Assembly: GCF_947498345.1 (NCBI RefSeq)
Contig: NZ_CANMJY010000001.1
Span: forward strand, 1-64,000
Origin: an uncultured Winogradskyella sp.
GTDB lineage: Bacteria > Bacteroidota > Bacteroidia > Flavobacteriales > Flavobacteriaceae
DNA length: 64,000 bases
Direction: 5' to 3'
The translations under genes were made by a program, and so were the position numbers. Each line of letters starts with the position of its first letter. Within the stretch, counting starts at the first letter, position 1. This document shows, piece after piece, positions 51,283-60,262 of this stretch. The notes beneath the pieces were generated by a model, which worked only from the letters and a program-made list of their open reading frames with translations, did no database searches and was not told where the DNA came from.

Positions 51283-52197
51283 TTAATTTGATTTTACAAA
51301 TACTGGTGCATATTGCTCTATAGTATCATCAGTTAGCTGAATAATTTTTCCGTCTTTGGTACGTTTGTATAGTTCGTAACCATTGTGATTATTCATTGAA
51401 GCTTCAAATATAAGCTCTCCATTGCTATCCCAATGATGGAATACCTGATTGTTTTCGGATGGAGTTATCGATTCTAAACCAGTACCATCTTGATTAATAA
51501 GATAGATGTTATAATTATTATTCTGTTTTGAAGCAAAAGAAATTTTTCCATCAGCACGCCATCTTGGTGCAGCGGCAAGATATCCTGTCCATTGTTTGCC
51601 AGCACCTTCATCAGCGTGAGATGTTATCTTTTTCATTTTCTTGGTTTTTAAGTCCATAACAAAAAGTGCATCAGTAAAACCTAATTCTCTTGGAGAAACG
51701 TTATCACTACCACGAAAAACAATTTGTGTTCCTTCTGGCGAAAATGCTGGGTCATTAGTGTATGCCAAGTCAACGTTTACTTTTTCGATAACCTCACCAT
51801 TTAAATTTATAATATAAAAAGAGGCATCCTCAGCTTCAGCAGGTTTTACTATAAATTCTGTACCATTTTTTCGACTACTTAACCAACTGTCAGCCAATTT
51901 AAAGTTGGTTATTTTACGAACATTATGACCTTCAATATCCATTTCGTAAAGATATAGGCATCTAAAGCATTCATTTCGGTCAGAAAGGAAATAAATTTTT
52001 TCACCAAAGCTATCGTAAACCCAATCTACCGATTTTGAATTGGTGATATTCTTTGCATTGTTACCATCAATGTCCATTATGTAAATTTCATAGTCTTGTG
52101 TGGCAGCATCTTGTAATACATTGTATGCTATCTTCTGTTGTGTATAGCAACTTAAAGCTGTAAACAGAATAGTAATTGTATATAGTATGTTTTTCAT
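51283..52197 (-). CDS. TolB-like PD40 beta-propeller protein
   Basis: DYEIYIMDIDGNNAKNITNS, PAFSPEGTQIVFRG, NIYLINQDGTGLESIT. Confidence 0.85.
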   Translation of the reverse strand: MKNILYTITILFTALSCYTQQKIAYNVLQDAATQDYEIYIMDIDGNNAKNITNSKSVDWVYDSFGEKIYFLSDRNECFRCLYLYEMDIEGHNVRKITNFKLADSWLSSRKNGTEFIVKPAEAEDASFYIINLNGEVIEKVNVDLAYTNDPAFSPEGTQIVFRGSDNVSPRELGFTDALFVMDLKTKKMKKITSHADEGAGKQWTGYLAAAPRWRADGKISFASKQNNNYNIYLINQDGTGLESITPSENNQVFHHWDSNGELIFEASMNNHNGYELYKRTKDGKIIQLTDDTIEQYAPVFVKSN

Positions 52198-52208
52198 TTT
52201 TAAAGGTA

Positions 52209-52616
52209 TTATCGCCAGAATCCTAATACAAATCCTATGAGTGTAAAATAAATAATAATATATCCACCGTTTATAAAAATATATTTCCAGGATTTTTTTT
52301 CAAATAATGCTATAGCAGTAAATATCATTGCGCAAAAGCCAAAACCTGTATAGAAACCAGCAGACAGTCCCCAAAACCAATCTGTACTAGCATCACCCAA
52401 GAAAAAGGCCATATTATAAGACATAATTAACGCCAATATAAAGCTAATACTATAGAGTTTTCTCATATTAATATTTTCGAAATCAGTATCTGTGAGACCG
52501 TTTTCTTTTTTCCAAGCCTTGTAAAAGAGAGCTGGGCTGTACCATAGCGCTCCAACAACTAAATTTAAAACAGCACAGACGATTACAGCTATGTGATTAA
52601 TGTATATAGATTCCAT
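52209..52616 (-). CDS. DUF1761 domain-containing membrane protein
   Basis: VCAVLNLVVGALWYSPALFYKAWKKENGL. Confidence 0.85.
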   Translation of the reverse strand: MESIYINHIAVIVCAVLNLVVGALWYSPALFYKAWKKENGLTDTDFENINMRKLYSISFILALIMSYNMAFFLGDASTDWFWGLSAGFYTGFGFCAMIFTAIALFEKKSWKYIFINGGYIIIYFTLIGFVLGFWR

Positions 52617-52685
52617 AAATTTTATTTTTAACGACTATTACACCACAAAGAAACAGGAATAAGAAATTTTAAAATTGTAAAAAAT

Positions 52686-53501
52686 TTACTTTATAGGTAG
52701 AAAGTTGGGAAAATCTTCAATATCACAAAGATATTTTTTAGGATTAATGCCTGAAAACGATTGAAAATCTTTTATAAAATGAGCTTGATCAAAATAGCCA
52801 CAATCATTGGCAATAGTAGTCCATGAAATTCTTTCCTTATTTTCTACAACTGAAAGTATTTCATTAAAACGAATAATACGATGAAATTGTTTGGGTGTTA
52901 GACCAACATATTTCTTAAACAGTTGTATAAACTGCTTTTGAGAATAACCCATTTTTTTGGAAAGCTCATTTAGGTTAATATGCGTAGGCGAGCTTTCAAT
53001 GTTATTGATGGCATAACGAATGACTTCTAAATAAAAATCATCTGCCTTTAATTGTTCATTTAGCCATTGTTCGATTGCCAAAAACTTCTCTTGGACTGAT
53101 GTTGGTAATTTAAGCTCTTTAAGTAATAATAAGATGTGTTTGCCAAAAATTTGCTCTGCAGGCACCACCTGGTTAGTATATTTTGAAACTGAGGAGTGAA
53201 TCAACGGAAACCCAGCTCCAGGTTTAAAGACTAGTACTATCATTTCTTCATGATGACTACTGATGGTTATATAATCTTTTAAGACACCAGAAAACCAAAC
53301 ATCTGTGCATTTCTGAGCTATTTTTCCAGTTTCATTATCATAAATGAATTTAGGGTTATTGGTAAGTTCAAAAACGATGTTAATAGTGCCGTCGGGTAGG
53401 TACTTATCTTTCTTATGTTCAGGAAAGTAGTCTTTATGATATATTAAGTTAGCTATATGCTTTTCTAATCGTAGAGGGATTTTATATTGGTTAAAGATCA
53501 T
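52686..53501 (-). CDS. AraC family transcriptional regulator (DUF6597-type N-terminus)
   Basis: KYLPDGTINIVFEL N-terminus, HTH LNELSKKMGYSQKQFIQLFKKYVGLTPKQFHRIIRF. Confidence 0.88.
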   Translation of the reverse strand: MIFNQYKIPLRLEKHIANLIYHKDYFPEHKKDKYLPDGTINIVFELTNNPKFIYDNETGKIAQKCTDVWFSGVLKDYITISSHHEEMIVLVFKPGAGFPLIHSSVSKYTNQVVPAEQIFGKHILLLLKELKLPTSVQEKFLAIEQWLNEQLKADDFYLEVIRYAINNIESSPTHINLNELSKKMGYSQKQFIQLFKKYVGLTPKQFHRIIRFNEILSVVENKERISWTTIANDCGYFDQAHFIKDFQSFSGINPKKYLCDIEDFPNFLPIK

Positions 53502-53865
53502 TACCTCTAAAATAACAAAATTGTAAAACATACTTTATTATTTTGATTAACCCCAAACGCATAATTCTCGATTTTTAATTAGAAAATAATTGTAAATAAG
53601 GCTATTTTTAAAATTGAGTCAACAGTTTTAATTAAAAAAATTTAAGCGAACTAACTTAGGTTCGATTTTTTGAAAATTTGTTAAGACTTAAGTTTAACAA
53701 TGTTTTTATGAGCAAAAATGACAATCAAAAGCTGCTGATTTTTAAGATAATAAGCATAATTTTATGTTATAAACTTTAGATGAATGTAAAAGATTATTTC
53801 AAGCTCATTAATAAGTTTTTTCTGTCAAATTTATCTTATTTGTTATTGTAGTGCTACGTTACATA

Positions 53866-53877
53866 ACCTGTACAAAT
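53866..53877 (+). promoter_or_regulatory. Candidate regulator-binding motif upstream of the regulator gene
   Basis: ACCTGTACAAAT within ACATAACCTGTACAAATCATTG, cf. ACATAACCTATACAAATTG at 56816. Confidence 0.45.
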
Positions 53878-53979
53878 CATTGTTAATCCTCTTATTTATG
53901 TATATTAGTACCTTAACATAATGTATTAGGCTGTGTTTTGATTAAATATTTGAGCATAGTTTTTTAAACTTGTTAATTA

Positions 53980-56787
53980 ATGAGCTTAATAAAAAGAATT
54001 CATTATTTTTTAGTGTGCTTAGTAGTACTAAGTCTTCAATCTCAAGAGGTGCCACCTATTCAGGTTTTTAATCCTCAAGATTATAGTGCCGAAGATCAAA
54101 ATTGGGCAATATCTCAAAATGAAAATGATTTTATTTATGTTGCTAATAATAAAGGACTTTTAGAATATAATGGTGCTTACTGGCAATTATACGAATCCCC
54201 TAATGATGATATTTTGAGATCAGTACATGTAGTTGGAGATAGAATTTATTCTGGCGGTTATATGGATTTTGGGTTTTGGACAAAAAACAAGTTTGGTGGC
54301 CTTCATTATAAATCTTTAACTAAAAACAAAGCTTTTAAAATTAAGGAAGATGAAGAATTTTGGGGAATCATAGATATTGAGGGATTTGTTTTGTTCCAAT
54401 CTCTAGATAGAATATATATTTATAATGCATTTGATGAGAGTACTAGAATTATTGAATCCGAATCCAGGATCAATAAAATGTATAAAACCAATGAAACTAT
54501 TTATTTTCAAAAAAGTGGGATAGGTGTTTTTAAAATAGAAAATGGAAAAGAAGTTTTTGTCACCTCGTCTCTTAGTATTGATAATATTGAGATTATAAAT
54601 GTATTTGATAATCAAAACACCTTACTATTTTTAACTAAAGAGGATGGGTTTTACGAGTTTAAAAACGATAGGGTAGAAAAATGGAATGCTACCGAAAATG
54701 CATTATCTAATGTAAGTATATATAGTAGTACAAAATTGAATGATGGAAGCTTTATTCTCGGTACTATATCCAATGGTATTATTCAATTAGATAAGGAGGG
54801 AAAGATTAGATTAAAAGTTAATAAATCTTATGGTCTAAGTAATAATACAGTATTGTCTGTTAAAGAAGACAATGATGGTAACATTTGGCTAGGCTTAGAT
54901 AATGGAGTTAATGTTATAAATTTAAACTCACCCTATAAAGTTTTTAAGGATAAGCAAGGTAGATTAGGCACAGTATATGCTTCTGTAAAAACAGACAAAA
55001 ACCTCTATTTAGGAACTAATCAAGGTTTATTTTATAAAGCGTTAGATTCTGAGTCTGGTTTTAAATTTATTACTGGTACCGAAGGGCAAGTATGGTGCTT
55101 AAAAATTTTACAAGGTATATTGTTTTGCGGGCATGATAAAGGAACTTTCATAGTTAATAATAATAATGCTCAGAAGATTTCAGAAGAAAAGGGAACTTGG
55201 GAAATAAAAGAAATAGACGATAACCCAAATCTTTTAATCCAAGGTAATTATAGAGGTTTAACCATTTTAGAAAAAAGCACAAATAAGGATTGGCGATATA
55301 GAAATAAAATAAGTGGGTTTGATATTTCATCGAGGTATATAGAGTTTTCGGGAGTTAGTGAAATACTGGTAAGTCATGAGTACAAAGGAGTATACAAAAT
55401 CGAAGTCGATAGTACTTATACCAATGTATTAGAATCTAAAAAAATAGCTATAAAACAAGGCGTAAAATCTAGTATAGTTAAGTTTAATAATTCAGTTTTT
55501 TATAGTTATAAGGAAGGTGTTTTTCGTTATGATGAAAATAACGAGAGATTTGAAAAAGATAGTCTTTTAAGTGCGTTTTTAAGTAAAGAGAAATATCTGT
55601 CGGGTAAGCTTATTAACGATAAAAAAGAGAATAGACTTTGGGGATTTAATGACAACGAGATTGTTTACATTGAGACAGGTAAACTATCAAATAAGCCCGA
55701 TGTGAACATTATATCTATTCCAGGGGAATTGCGCAGTAATAAGACGGGGTATGAGAATCTACTTAATCTGAGTGATGGTAATTATTTGTTTGGCACTACT
55801 GATGGATATTTTGTTATTAATTTAAATAAGCTTCAACAAAATTCGGATAAAATTTATTTAAATGAAGCCTCCTATAGCTCGCTCCATAACGAGTTGGATC
55901 CAATAGATTTTAGCAAGCAAGGTTTAGAATTATCAAACAAAAATAACAGCCTTAAGTTTAAGTATAGTGTTACAAATTATGATAAGCTGTCATCATCAAA
56001 ATATCAATATAGATTATTAGGTATATACGACCAATGGAGTGCATGGTCAAAAGACTCTGAAGTGTTTTTTGAAAACCTACCTTATGGGGATTATAATTTT
56101 GAAGCTAGAGCTATAACAGGCGGTGTTATTACTAACAACAAATTGTCCTATAAATTTTCAATTGACAAACCATGGTACCTAAAGCCATTAGCTATTACAT
56201 TATATGTATTATCGTTTTTATTGTTGGCACTGGTTACGCAATATTTAAATATACGTTATTATAAAAAGCAAAAACGAAAGCTTATTGAGAATAAGGAAAG
56301 AGAGTTAGAGTTGAAACAGTTGGAGAGTCAACGACAGTTAATGGAATTTAAGAATGAGAACTTACAACTAGATATTGAAAACAAAAATAGAGAATTAGGT
56401 ATTGCAACAATGAATTTGGTGAAACGTAATGAGTTTCTCAATACTATTAAAGAAGAATTGTCTAGGGGTAAATCATTAGATGATTTTAAAAAGGTAATTA
56501 AGCTCATTAATTCAAATTTAAATGACACTAACGATTGGAAACTATTTGAGGAAGCTTTTAATAATGTAGATAAAGACTTTATGAAAAAAGTTAAATCGCT
56601 ACATCCCTCTATTACTCCCAACGATCTAAGATTGTGTGCTTACCTGCGCTTAAATTTATCCTCAAAGGAAATAGCCCCATTACTTAATATTTCACATAAA
56701 AGTGTAGAGGTTAAACGCTATCGTTTGCGTAAAAAGATGGGATTAGATCACGAACAAAGCCTCACAAATTACATTTTAGAGCTTTAA
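53980..56787 (+). CDS. Membrane-tethered propeller/Y_Y_Y sensor protein with C-terminal LuxR-type HTH
   Basis: Propeller repeats (SVKEDNDGNIWLGLDNGVNVINL), Y_Y_Y (YQYRLLGIYDQWSAWSKDSEVFFENLPYGDYNFEARA), TM, coiled coil, LSSKEIAPLLNISHKSVEVKRYRLRKKMGL. Confidence 0.88.
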   Translation: MSLIKRIHYFLVCLVVLSLQSQEVPPIQVFNPQDYSAEDQNWAISQNENDFIYVANNKGLLEYNGAYWQLYESPNDDILRSVHVVGDRIYSGGYMDFGFWTKNKFGGLHYKSLTKNKAFKIKEDEEFWGIIDIEGFVLFQSLDRIYIYNAFDESTRIIESESRINKMYKTNETIYFQKSGIGVFKIENGKEVFVTSSLSIDNIEIINVFDNQNTLLFLTKEDGFYEFKNDRVEKWNATENALSNVSIYSSTKLNDGSFILGTISNGIIQLDKEGKIRLKVNKSYGLSNNTVLSVKEDNDGNIWLGLDNGVNVINLNSPYKVFKDKQGRLGTVYASVKTDKNLYLGTNQGLFYKALDSESGFKFITGTEGQVWCLKILQGILFCGHDKGTFIVNNNNAQKISEEKGTWEIKEIDDNPNLLIQGNYRGLTILEKSTNKDWRYRNKISGFDISSRYIEFSGVSEILVSHEYKGVYKIEVDSTYTNVLESKKIAIKQGVKSSIVKFNNSVFYSYKEGVFRYDENNERFEKDSLLSAFLSKEKYLSGKLINDKKENRLWGFNDNEIVYIETGKLSNKPDVNIISIPGELRSNKTGYENLLNLSDGNYLFGTTDGYFVINLNKLQQNSDKIYLNEASYSSLHNELDPIDFSKQGLELSNKNNSLKFKYSVTNYDKLSSSKYQYRLLGIYDQWSAWSKDSEVFFENLPYGDYNFEARAITGGVITNNKLSYKFSIDKPWYLKPLAITLYVLSFLLLALVTQYLNIRYYKKQKRKLIENKERELELKQLESQRQLMEFKNENLQLDIENKNRELGIATMNLVKRNEFLNTIKEELSRGKSLDDFKKVIKLINSNLNDTNDWKLFEEAFNNVDKDFMKKVKSLHPSITPNDLRLCAYLRLNLSSKEIAPLLNISHKSVEVKRYRLRKKMGLDHEQSLTNYILEL

Positions 56788-56788
56788 G

Positions 56789-56832
56789 ACCTATACAAAT
56801 TTAAATCAATACTATACATAACCTATACAAAT
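56789..56832 (+). promoter_or_regulatory. Direct-repeat cluster of CTATACA motif upstream of the glycosidase operon
   Basis: ACCTATACAAAT at 56789-56800 and 56821-56832 (32 bp apart), plus ACTATACAT at 56811. Confidence 0.55.
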
Positions 56833-56945
56833 TGCTTTTTTAGCCATAAAACCTAGCAATTCTTAATTAAATATTAATAAGTTAGAGTCGCAAATTAAAA
56901 GGCGGATAACTAAATTATTATCAAGTATTACCTCATTTCATTGCA

Positions 56946-56974
56946 TTGTATATTTTTTGTATAGGATAAATTTG
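56946..56974 (+). promoter_or_regulatory. Promoter of glycosidase-barrel/GH16 operon with embedded inverted motif
   Basis: TTG (56946-56948), 18-nt spacer, TAAATTTG (56967-56974); TTTGTATAGG at 56956-56965 inside the spacer. Confidence 0.65.
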
Positions 56975-57055
56975 AGAAATTGATAATTTTTAATTCTAAG
57001 TTTATATCCACTAATGTTGTAATTAATCAAAATAACTAAACTTAAAAACAAGATT

Positions 57056-60000
57056 ATGAAAAATTACTTTCTCAAGTTAATATTAATATGTCTTGCTATT
57101 CCTGTTTTTGGACAGGTGGATAAGGTATCAGTTCAAAATGACAGTGAAGGGATGAAATTGGTTGTAAATGGTGAGGACTTTATGATCAATGGGATGAACT
57201 GGGACTATATACCCATAGGCAACGACGTTGTAGATGCAAACTTATTTAGAAAATCAGATGAGGTTATTAAGTCTGCCCTCGATAGAGAAATGGCACTCTT
57301 AAAAAATATGGGCGTTAATGTGATACGTCAATATACAGGAGTACCCGCAAAATGGATACAGTATATTTATGAAAATTATGGCATATATACAATGCTAAAT
57401 CATTCATTTGGCAGGTATGGTCTAACATTAAATGGTGTTTGGACACCAGTTACAATTTACGACGATAAAGTTACTCAAGACCTTTTAATGAGTGAGTTAA
57501 CAAATCTAGTCAATGAATATAAAGACACTCCTGGTCTTCTAATGTACCTTTTAGGTAATGAGAATAATTATGGTTTGTTTTGGCAAGGAGCAGAAACAGA
57601 AGATTTCCCTGAAGGTGAAGAACAAAAAAGAGCAGTTGGAGAGAATCGAGGAAGACCTATGTATAGGCTTATGAATGAAGTTACTAAAGCTATGAAAGCT
57701 ATAGATACTAATCACCCAGTTGCAATATGTAATGGTGATGTTTTATTTATAGATATAATAGCTGAGGAATGCCCTGATATAGATATTTATGGAACTAATA
57801 CTTATAGAGGTGTATCGTTTGGCGATATGTTTCAAGTTGTAAAAGACAAGCTAAATAAGCCTGTAATGTTTACTGAGTTTGGTGCTGATGCATTTAGCGC
57901 AAAAGATAACAAAGAAGATCAGTACTCTCAGGCTTTTTATATGGTTGGAAATTGGAAAGAAATTTATGAAAATGCTGCAGGATTAGGAAAAACAGGAAAC
58001 TCAATAGGAGGGTTTACATTTCAATTTAGCGATGGTTGGTGGAAATTTGGTTTTGACGATAGAAAGAATGCTGATGTTCATGATAATAATGCATCTTGGT
58101 CTAATGGTGGTTATTCCCGAGATATGGCAAAGCCTGGTGATAATAATATGAACGAAGAATGGTTTGGGATTTGTGCCAAAGGTCCAACAGATCCAAGAGG
58201 ACTTTACGAATTATATCCTAGAGCAGCATATTATGCCTTAAAAGATGCGCATCAACTAAATCCGTATTCCGAAGGAATGACCTTAGAGTTTGTAAATGAT
58301 TATTTCAATAATATACAACTCATGGATGCTGTTTTGAGAGCCCGAGGAGATAAAGCTGCACTAGATGGTGGGGGTGATCAAAAAATTAGAATAAGTAATT
58401 TACAGGCTAGGTTTACTACTTTTAATACTGGTGGATCATTAATAACCACACCTGATAATGAAAATCCTAATGAGAATGTATTTCCAAACCAGCTAGGATT
58501 TGATCATATGCAATCTTACTTTGTAGGGGTTGAAGGTAATCCTGCTCCTAATATGAGGGCTAAGGTTAATTTTAACATATTAGGTAATGTAGCAGAAAAC
58601 CCTATTAATGAAATATTCTATGAAAGTGTAGGAAGACCTATTACAGTAACAGGTGTTGATGGTGGTAATAATACAGATGTAGAAATTAATGATTTTAACA
58701 GGCTAAGGGTTTATCAAGCAGAATTTGAATGGAATGCCAAAGATTTTGATTTAAGAGGGTTTTATAGAACAGGACATTATCATTGGGGTTATGAAGGGGA
58801 TTTCTTTGGTCTTTATCCAGAGTCTAACTATGGTCCAAACCTAGATATTTACAATGGTGAGATTTTAGGTTTAGAAATTGATGCTAAAGGAAAACTAGAT
58901 GGATTAAAAGCTGCTTTTGGCCCTCAACTATGGTGGGGAGCCAACCCAACAGCATTATTAAAATATCATAGAAGGTTTGGACATTATGACGTTACAGGTA
59001 TATATCACAGAGATTTACAAACAGAATTAACCTTTGATGATACTGGCCGACGTGTATTAGATGCAAATCAGGTTCGAAGTGGTGTGATTCCCGCTTGGCC
59101 AATGGAAAGAGCTACAATTGCAGTAGAACGAGAGTTTGGCAAGGTAGGTGTTACTTTAGGTGGAATCTGGGCTGGTAATCCTCTTAATGGAAGTTCGTTT
59201 CAGGCAATGGATGGTAATACTGTAGTGGTAGATAAAATTACAAGTAAAGATAATTGGGGTGGTAAAGCAAAAGTCACTTATGAAGGAGGAAAGTTTAATT
59301 GGTATGCCCAAGGCTCGGTAATGGGATTGGTTGCTAATGGAGGAGTTGATCAGACATTAACCTTTACGGGATGGAGATTGAAGGATAGTGGTAGTGGTAA
59401 TATGTCTAATTTCCTTACAGGATTTACTTATGCTACTGGCGATTTCCAAATAGCGCCAAACTTTATGTATCAGAAACCATTAGTTGATCCAATGCCTAGT
59501 GGAGTAAATGGGCCAGGTAGATTAAGAAATTTTATAGATGACCCCTTTGCAGTAAGAGGAGGTAACCGGGAAATGACAGCAGGAGAGATTTTAATTACAT
59601 ATGACCCTGAGCCAGGAACTTGGTTCTATGAATGGAATAATGATAGAGCTGAGGATGCGAAATTTGCAATGAATTTAGGTTTTGTTTATCGCAGTTTGCC
59701 TACAGCTCAAGATGCTCACATTGGTTTCTTAGCTAATCGTACTTTCTTTGCATTTCCTGATTCTGCACCAGCTGAAGATTTATGGGAAGTGCACTCAAGA
59801 ATGGTATCTAAATTAGGTTCGGATTTTGGCGTAATTGGTAATTTCTATTATGGCAACGGACAAGGTAATGGAGATAGTGATAGAACTATTAAGCGATTTG
59901 GAGGAGATATCAGAGCTATTTATAAAAAGTTAAAGTTAGAAGGTCATGTAAAAGTCAACGATTGGGGACCTTTCGATTATCATAGAGATTTTAACTTAAC

Positions 60001-60250
60001 CTACCCTTTACAGTTAATGCTAGATTTATCTACTTCACTGGGCAAGCCAGATTGGTTCATTTTACCTAGCACAACAGTTGGTATTAGAGGTATGTGGCGT
60101 TCATTAGATAGATTTTCACCAAGGTATTCACCAACTAACACCTTCACACCTAATACATTTCCTCCAGAACTTACATTAAGTCCTGCTGGATTTCCTAATG
60201 GTTCAGAATGGGAAATAAGAACCTATGTACATATTAATATTGGCAAATAA
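57056..60250 (+). CDS. Clan GH-A-like glycoside hydrolase fused to C-terminal outer-membrane beta-barrel-like domain
   Basis: Signal peptide; TIM-barrel hallmarks LLMYLLGNENNYGLFW (acid/base) and KPVMFTEFGADAF (nucleophile); residues about 450-1064 are strand-rich and aromatic, ending WEIRTYVHINIGK. Confidence 0.7.
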   Translation: MKNYFLKLILICLAIPVFGQVDKVSVQNDSEGMKLVVNGEDFMINGMNWDYIPIGNDVVDANLFRKSDEVIKSALDREMALLKNMGVNVIRQYTGVPAKWIQYIYENYGIYTMLNHSFGRYGLTLNGVWTPVTIYDDKVTQDLLMSELTNLVNEYKDTPGLLMYLLGNENNYGLFWQGAETEDFPEGEEQKRAVGENRGRPMYRLMNEVTKAMKAIDTNHPVAICNGDVLFIDIIAEECPDIDIYGTNTYRGVSFGDMFQVVKDKLNKPVMFTEFGADAFSAKDNKEDQYSQAFYMVGNWKEIYENAAGLGKTGNSIGGFTFQFSDGWWKFGFDDRKNADVHDNNASWSNGGYSRDMAKPGDNNMNEEWFGICAKGPTDPRGLYELYPRAAYYALKDAHQLNPYSEGMTLEFVNDYFNNIQLMDAVLRARGDKAALDGGGDQKIRISNLQARFTTFNTGGSLITTPDNENPNENVFPNQLGFDHMQSYFVGVEGNPAPNMRAKVNFNILGNVAENPINEIFYESVGRPITVTGVDGGNNTDVEINDFNRLRVYQAEFEWNAKDFDLRGFYRTGHYHWGYEGDFFGLYPESNYGPNLDIYNGEILGLEIDAKGKLDGLKAAFGPQLWWGANPTALLKYHRRFGHYDVTGIYHRDLQTELTFDDTGRRVLDANQVRSGVIPAWPMERATIAVEREFGKVGVTLGGIWAGNPLNGSSFQAMDGNTVVVDKITSKDNWGGKAKVTYEGGKFNWYAQGSVMGLVANGGVDQTLTFTGWRLKDSGSGNMSNFLTGFTYATGDFQIAPNFMYQKPLVDPMPSGVNGPGRLRNFIDDPFAVRGGNREMTAGEILITYDPEPGTWFYEWNNDRAEDAKFAMNLGFVYRSLPTAQDAHIGFLANRTFFAFPDSAPAEDLWEVHSRMVSKLGSDFGVIGNFYYGNGQGNGDSDRTIKRFGGDIRAIYKKLKLEGHVKVNDWGPFDYHRDFNLTYPLQLMLDLSTSLGKPDWFILPSTTVGIRGMWRSLDRFSPRYSPTNTFTPNTFPPELTLSPAGFPNGSEWEIRTYVHINIGK

Positions 60251-60262
60251 AATAAGCAGACG

